Source of the DNA: Persicaria tinctoria
Lineage: Eukaryota; Streptophyta; Magnoliopsida; Caryophyllales; Polygonaceae
Direction of reading: 5' to 3'
DNA: 64,000 bases
Assembly (NCBI GenBank): GCA_037127255.1
Contig: JBANSL010000001.1
Location: 38,927,001 to 38,991,000, forward strand
Below, piece after piece: positions 58,500 to 64,000 of the stretch; the stretch's first letter is position 1, and each line of letters starts with the position of its first letter. The notes under the pieces were generated by a model. That model saw nothing but the letters and a program-made list of their open reading frames with translations, had not been told where the DNA came from and did not search any database. The position numbers and the translations under genes were made by a program.

Positions 58500-61400
58500 T
58501 GTGATATTATATTGTTTTAAAGTAATGCACAATATAGTTTATGTATATAAACAATGTTGTTATTAGTATTAACATTAATTTATTTATGAAAAACAGATGT
58601 TTTTTGTAATATTCAACATCATTTCATATTTTTATAATGATGTTATTGTTATCAACATACATCACTTTATATTATCATTTTAATGTAAAAGCATGTGTTA
58701 AACATTGATTTAGGTTAATTAAACAATATCCGTAATAATTGTAGCATCCGTTTTTATATAATTGTTTGATTTCAAGCTATGAAAGAACTACATTTTTCTT
58801 TTATAATCGGATTCAGGTTCTACCTCTACTATTGATCCCCACTGAATTCCAGCATCAAATTACAATGTTGCATCTCTTAAACGTTGTACACATATTATCA
58901 AGAAATTACATTTCTCGTTCATGTCATTTCCTAGGATGCAAACTAAGAAAAAACAGATGAAACCATCAAATATTGTGACCAGATTTGCTGCTCTCCACTG
59001 AATTCTAGCTTCATGTGCAACCCTTACAACTCTTTGCTATCTACCAGCAGCCTCCAATTGTTGTTGTACAGCAGCCCCAATAGTCCCTTTTTCCTTCTCA
59101 TGACATGAGGATAAATGAGCCTGCCCCAATAAATAGATTACTTTCCACAAAAAAAAAGAACTGAAAGAATATTGTATCCGCATGCCAATAGAACCAATGG
59201 GGAATAACAGGCCCTTGGAGGTTATGGTGGACAGCAGCAGCAGTGTTCACATCCTGCATAATCGGTAAAATAAATTGCAATCAAGGAATGATCACTCTTG
59301 CAGCCTCTTTTAATACTAAAGTCACATTTAACTACATTGGCTGACTTCAAACTGAATAAAGAAGACCGTGTCTTTTCTGTCGCAATAACTTCATTTGCTT
59401 GTAACCAGGCTTTCTGTATAACGTAAATGTACAAAAAGAAAGTATCTTTAACAAAACAATTGCATGACTATATGACATGAAACCATGTTTTTTATTGGCT
59501 CAACATCGTCACTGAGTCACAAAGGTCAGCAAACCTCAGCTAAATATACTTTCTCTAGTACATGTGTAAACTAAGCATAAATTTAACAAGACTACAAAGA
59601 AACCTTATCTGTCTAATTAAATACTTCAATTTTAATTGAACCCCTTACTCTTTCTCATCAACATTAGAAGCCCTTATTTCAGTTTAATAAATCACGAACA
59701 AGAATACTTAATTCCTTCAATTCGTCTAGTTTCGTGTTTAGAAGCAATTTATTAAAAAAAAATAAACCCTACGATTGAGAATTCAATTTAAATGGCAAAT
59801 GAGAATTGGGGCACATATAAATTTCCTTGCGCAAGCAATTGTGTAGTCAAATAAACTCATCACTTAACATATCATGGTTTAATATATTCCACATTTGAAG
59901 CCTCACAAAAAGTAAGGGAAAAAAAACAAGATAAATGTAGCAGTTATATGGCAAACGGGAACTTCCTAATAGCACTGAATTCACATAAAAAAAGCTTTAA
60001 CTCTTGGGAAAATGAACAGGGATTGTTTAAGAAAGAAGGAAGTACATATTGTAATTTAACTAATTTTATTTCCCACCAGGTGCAACTCCGTAATTACTTA
60101 TAGGGAAGATTTGAGCAACTCCATCTGTTGAAGTAAAACTTCAAATTCAACAAATGCAGAAATATTCTAAAAAGTAAATAAAAGTTTCATGATTCTTGAT
60201 ATATGGTGTTTTGTATTTTTGGTTTTCTATGTAACTAGCAAACAGAATGATGATTGCAAAATGTTATTGAGGCTCATAGGTTACTTATTTTTAGGCCCCT
60301 TCTAAAGATGTAGAGGCACATTGTGTGCTGCACTTTGCAAGTTAGGAAAGGTAAGCAAGAGCATGAAATATATAATCTCTCTGAAGTGCTCTTTAGTTCC
60401 TTCTCATATTTCACTTGAAATATAGATATATTGTCTCTCTGTAGGTTTTGTTGGATGTTTTCTTTGTGAAATGTTTTTTCACGGTCTTGCTTATTTCTGT
60501 TTCACCTTTATAAATTTGTTCTTAACTTGATAACAACAATGAGATGAAGAAAGTGACTCCTCCCTCCAGCCCCTCAACGATTTCACGCGTTTTAACCAAA
60601 ATTTACAGTCAAGCAGTGTAAATATTTTAATTGCAAAGACAATATTTGAGGTTTGAACCACATACTGTCTGAACCGGATGAAAGGATGATGTTAACCCTT
60701 CCATATGCTTCAACTCTCATCCTCATCTTGTATATTTCAATCTATTCATGAATAGAAATAACGCCTACCTCTTTCCTTGGTGATGACAAATTCTTCCTGA
60801 GGTGGACTTCATCTGAACAGTTGTGTGCAAATATATGCATTTGTACATTGATTCCTGATCTGGGCATATCTGCATTCCAGTTTAGGCAAAAAGAAGCATT
60901 GGAAGGGTTAATATATGTGAGCACAAAGTGCCAAACGCCAGCAGATATGATAGAATCATAAGTTGGACAAATTTGGTGATAATTTCCAAATTTTAATCGA
61001 AAGAAAAGGAAGGAACAAAAGTGAGCACCACCGTTTAAAATATAGGAATATGATAAGAATTTACAATTCTATAAATGACACAAATTCAACCCAGGCCAAA
61101 AATTGGAACCATATCACATTCATGTGGAACAAATTACAGAGAAATCGCGAGATATCTTTGTAATGCAGGTTAAAGATCATTCAAAACCAAGTAGACTTTA
61201 TTACCTTGAACCAACTTTATTTACACTACCCATAAACGGATCAGCAACTGTTTCTCCTCGAGTCTGCAATAAATGAGATAAAATAAGTCACAATAGAAAT
61301 AAACAACGAAAATAATGCAATAAATTTCAATCATCTAGAACGAGAAACACCAAACTATCACAAGAATGTGATCCAACAGCCATGTTTAGCCATCCAACTT

Positions 61401-62366
61401 GCTCATCTGCAAAAAGAATTTTAACGTCAAAATAGTCAATCAAGCCAATAATCTGATTATTTAATGGTAAAGCATGTGAAGAGCTCATAAAAGATACATA
61501 ATGAACAATTGAAGAGCTAACATAAATTTCTGTCAGATTAGAATTAGAAAAAACACCATAATAGTTGATCCCACATTAATACAATCTCATAACACGGCGA
61601 AATGAGCCATATTAGAAGAAAGAATTAGACCATATAACACAGTAACAAAAGAGAAACTATATTTGGAAGAATACATTAACAGCTCAACATCACAACATCA
61701 CAACAAATCCAAATATTTCAGCAAAAATAAAACTGACATAAACAAAATGTCCAAACGGCAAAAATAATATATGCACCGGCCATATTAAATCACCAAGCAG
61801 ATAATTTTTGTTCATTTTGGCAGATGAATAGTCACATAAAATTTAAATCGGTGGATAAGATTTGCTTCACTTCCCACTCATTTAGAATTGATTCAATTGT
61901 GAACCAATAGATCCTTCTAATGAATAATCATGGCGATAAAACATTGGATATGTTGTTTGTGCAAGAATGTTTAGATTAAACCACAAAGCTTTAATTTGCT
62001 ACCCACACAAACACGATTGTTATCTCTGAAAGAAGCTCAGACAACTCATACATGATGTAGGGAAGACACAACAGGGTAGGCACGTGAAATGCCATGGCAC
62101 CTCCCAAAGCAAGGATACAACCAATGCGGCATATATTACTAATGATAAACTAGCCAGGAAAAGCAGTTGTTGCTATACAAAATGACAACAACTAGGAAAG
62201 AAGGTGCAATTGGGATTCTATTTAATAGAATGTATTTTGAAATAAGCAAAGAGCTCTGGTGTTTGATACAACACAACTGTACCCCTTAAAACCCCATGAA
62301 GTATTATAAGAGAGTTCAGAAGGTTCAAGATGTTCCACATGAATTAAGGGTTTGGAATGAAATATA
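58500..62366. other. Interior of the CACTA element: AT-rich, possible exon scraps
   Basis: Several minus-strand blocks have splice-like borders. One near 61203-61265 (ctgcaataaatg on the right, ttaccttgaacc on the left) would encode TRGETVADPFMGSVNKVG. Another at 60760-60890 would encode NADMPRSGINVQMHIFAHNC. I recognise neither. No ORF longer than 75 codons. Confidence 0.35.
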
Positions 62367-62423
62367 CTACAGTAAAGCAAATGATTCCTTAAGGAACTCA
62401 AGGACAGTTAAAGTGTGACTCGC

Positions 62424-62495
62424 ATTGCTTTCATATATCTTAGTAGACTGCCTTTTTGTGAAGACGCTTCGAACAAGCTCCCCAGCAATACCCAT
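62424..62495 (-). pseudogene. Possible 5' end of an IQ67-domain (IQD)-like gene captured in the CACTA element
   Basis: Minus-strand ATG at 62495 begins MGIAGELVRSVFTKRQ and continues about 24 codons before the similarity fades. This N-terminus resembles the conserved start of some plant IQD calmodulin-binding scaffold proteins (MG..G.LVRSVFSK). The upstream 250 bases on the minus strand read like a plant 5' UTR. No IQ67 domain follows within the element. The assignment rests on a short motif and is tentative. Confidence 0.4.
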
Positions 62496-62699
62496 TTTCA
62501 GCAACACCGAGGTTTGAATCTTGACAGAAGACAAATCAAACACGATAAAAAACACAAATGCGAGAAACGAATTCGAACATCGAAAACCCTAACCACTTCG
62601 ACCCGTGCAAGAGCAGATTTTGCAAAAATTCAAACTTTAGATCGAAATATCTTTAGCAAATTAAAAACCTGGATCAGAACCAAAGAACCCTAAACCTAG

Positions 62700-62906
62700 G
62701 TTTGAAGAATCAATGGAGGAGAACTAACCATCATTGGCCTTTGATGGCGTTCACGGACTATATTAAGTAGTCGTCGCTGCGGGGTTTAGCCGCCGACGTC
62801 GGGTGGAGGAGAGAGATTGTTGCTGGAGGCGGCGCCTGGGCAGTGTTGGAGTCGAGAGGAGAAGTACCGGCCTCTGTCTTTGATTTGGGGTCGAGATTTG
62901 AGGGAT

Positions 62907-62962
<56 letters not shown>

Positions 62963-63240
62963 ACAAGGACGGAGGGAGGGATGCCGACAAGAGGCGTCGG
63001 GCAGATGTGAAGAGATCAAGCGGGGGTGCAAAATTAAGGACGAGGATGGACGGTTTGGTGGAGGATGGCCACTGGCGAGCGAGGGAGATGTGAAGAGATC
63101 GCCGGTTTGGTGGAGGACGGCCGCCGGCAAGAGAGGGAGAAGGAGAGAACGGGTGAGAGCTAGTGGGGAGGCAAGAGAGGATGAGGGTGAGACAATTGAG
63201 AGTTGGGAGAAAGGGGTGAAAGGATAGGTTTAGATTATAC
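62700..63240 (-). promoter_or_regulatory. Leader/promoter-like DNA with (GA)n/(CT)n tract
   Basis: 62908-62960 is an uninterrupted GA repeat, CT on the minus strand, as is common in plant 5' UTRs. The surrounding sequence is GC-rich and lacks protein similarity; the SLSLSL frame on the minus strand is a repeat artefact. It lies upstream of the captured minus-strand fragment. Confidence 0.4.
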
Positions 63241-63512
63241 CCGGGATAACACTGTTTTGACTAAGTATGGGCGGGGGTTTAAAAAAAATTTCGAACTATG
63301 AGCGGTCGTTCAAATCCTTAGAAAATTTCATCGGCCGCGCATTTTTTTTTTAAATTAACAATTTAATATCTGGTAAAAAAATTCAACTGTTGTTTTAAGT
63401 TGTTTTAACATCACAATTTTATTATTTGATGTAATATATTAATTTAACATCGGTTGTTTTTTTGACAGACTTAAATCACATGATGTCTAATTGCAGTATT
63501 CTAGTAGTGTTT

Positions 63513-64000
63513 GGATTGATTGTGAGTTTCTAATTCTCGTTCTTTGTTTCCTATATTTGAATGCTTCAACTTCTTTGTGCTTGATTGTTTATTGTTTTGT
63601 TCTATCTTGTCTGCCATACTTGTTAGATCAATTCAATTGCTAAGGTTTTGTAGATTCCTCGTTGTGAACCTTAACCTAAGTGGCAAACTTGTTCCTTTAG
63701 GGCTGGTTGAACTAATTGAATGAGTAGGAAGTTGAATGTGTTGTTAAATCCCTCTTTAGAGATTACAAATACCTTGGCTAATATCTGAACTTAAAGCTAT
63801 CAATTGGATTAAATCCTTGTTTAGGGACTGTTCGATTGATAAGGGTTGCTAGGACTGGTTGGAGTAGTAACTATATTAGGTCGGGACAAGGGCATTCATA
63901 TGAAAGTTAATAGGACGAGAAGAAGTTACAAGGATCGCTTCAATCAAATAAAGTGGAAAATTGTAGGTAGAATTGCTTCTCCTTATTGTCTGAATTAAAA
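63513..64000 (+). repeat. Right half of the split LTR (continues past the window)
   Basis: Resumes with ggattgattgtgagtttc. Together with 57620-58185 it gives about 1054 bases, slightly less than the 1127-bp relative at 49884-51010. The LTR end is therefore expected about 70-100 bases beyond the window. The last bases (gaattgcttctcc) match the relative's gaaatcgcttctcc. Confidence 0.6.

Larger units (their letters stand above)
58186..63509. mobile_element. Complete non-autonomous CACTA element (5324 bp) with TTT target duplication
   Basis: Left end CACTACTAGAAAATTGC. The right end, read inverted, is CACTACTAGAATACTGC. The terminal inverted repeat is 28 bases with two mismatches. TTT flanks both sides (58183-58185 and 63510-63512), the 3-bp duplication expected for CACTA. 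Subterminal words around ACATCTGTT/AACATCGG occur on both strands near the ends. No transposase domain is found in the 5.3 kb. The interior looks like intron-rich plant gene DNA on the minus strand (62424-62495 and neighbouring leader DNA), so it may be a gene-capturing derivative. Confidence 0.85.

Noticed and set aside
62763..63130. Minus-strand frames with SLSLSLSL runs
   Set aside because: They arise from translating the (GA)n microsatellite.

Overview
The window is repeat-dense plant nuclear DNA (an angiosperm, probably a eudicot; I cannot name the species). Supporting signs are Athila-type Ty3/gypsy elements primed by tRNA-Asp, a plant TNP2-type CACTA transposase with introns, CACTA ends, spliced fragments of plant housekeeping genes, and AT-rich intergenic DNA. 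I see no intact host gene. Almost everything is nested or rearranged transposable-element DNA.

Layout. 1-4529: the 3' part of a retroelement (copy A) with its 3' LTR. 4530-6378: older repeat fragments, including a CACTA left end. 6379-13276: minus-strand LTR plus a long non-coding internal region of a second family (chromovirus-like LTR ends). 13277-20931: copy B of the first family, with 5' LTR, primer-binding site, one intact 1160-codon ORF and a truncated 3' LTR. 20932-25217: a plus-strand relative of the 6379-13276 element, so copy B sits between inverted partners. 25218-33218: unassigned DNA, three almost identical 1178-bp tandem repeats, a MITE-like inverted repeat, a tRNA-like sequence, and fragments of two unrelated genes (an AGD14-like ARF-GAP and coatomer gamma). 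33219-39178: a CACTA element with a spliced transposase gene broken by a 23-bp tandem duplication; its right end lies inside an LTR. 39179-48286: copy C of the first family, decayed. 48287-49465: pieces of LTR tails. 49466-57455: a minus-strand Athila-like element with a degenerate extra ORF, carrying a nested isolated LTR of the first family. 57456-64000: a hAT-like scrap and a plus-strand LTR split by a complete 5.3-kb CACTA element that appears to carry the 5' end of a host gene.

The most distinctive system is the first retroelement family (copies A, B, C and the LTR at 51398-53474). Its ORF joins gag, zinc knuckle and aspartic protease directly to what looks like the extreme C-terminus of integrase. 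Reverse transcriptase, RNase H and the integrase core are missing, so it must depend on enzymes from elsewhere. Both its LTRs and its coding region are packed with short palindromic words built on TCGA-NN-TCGA. In the ORF these words encode a Ser/Pro-rich repeat domain (YSISS...LVEID); in the LTRs they are non-coding. I know of no described function for this word array, and it is my main candidate for something new.

How the parts relate: the retroelement LTRs carry a conserved TATA box. The primer-binding site, a terminal polypurine tract and a second internal purine-rich tract are arranged as in Athila elements. The CACTA and LTR insertions interrupt one another, which gives a relative order of events.
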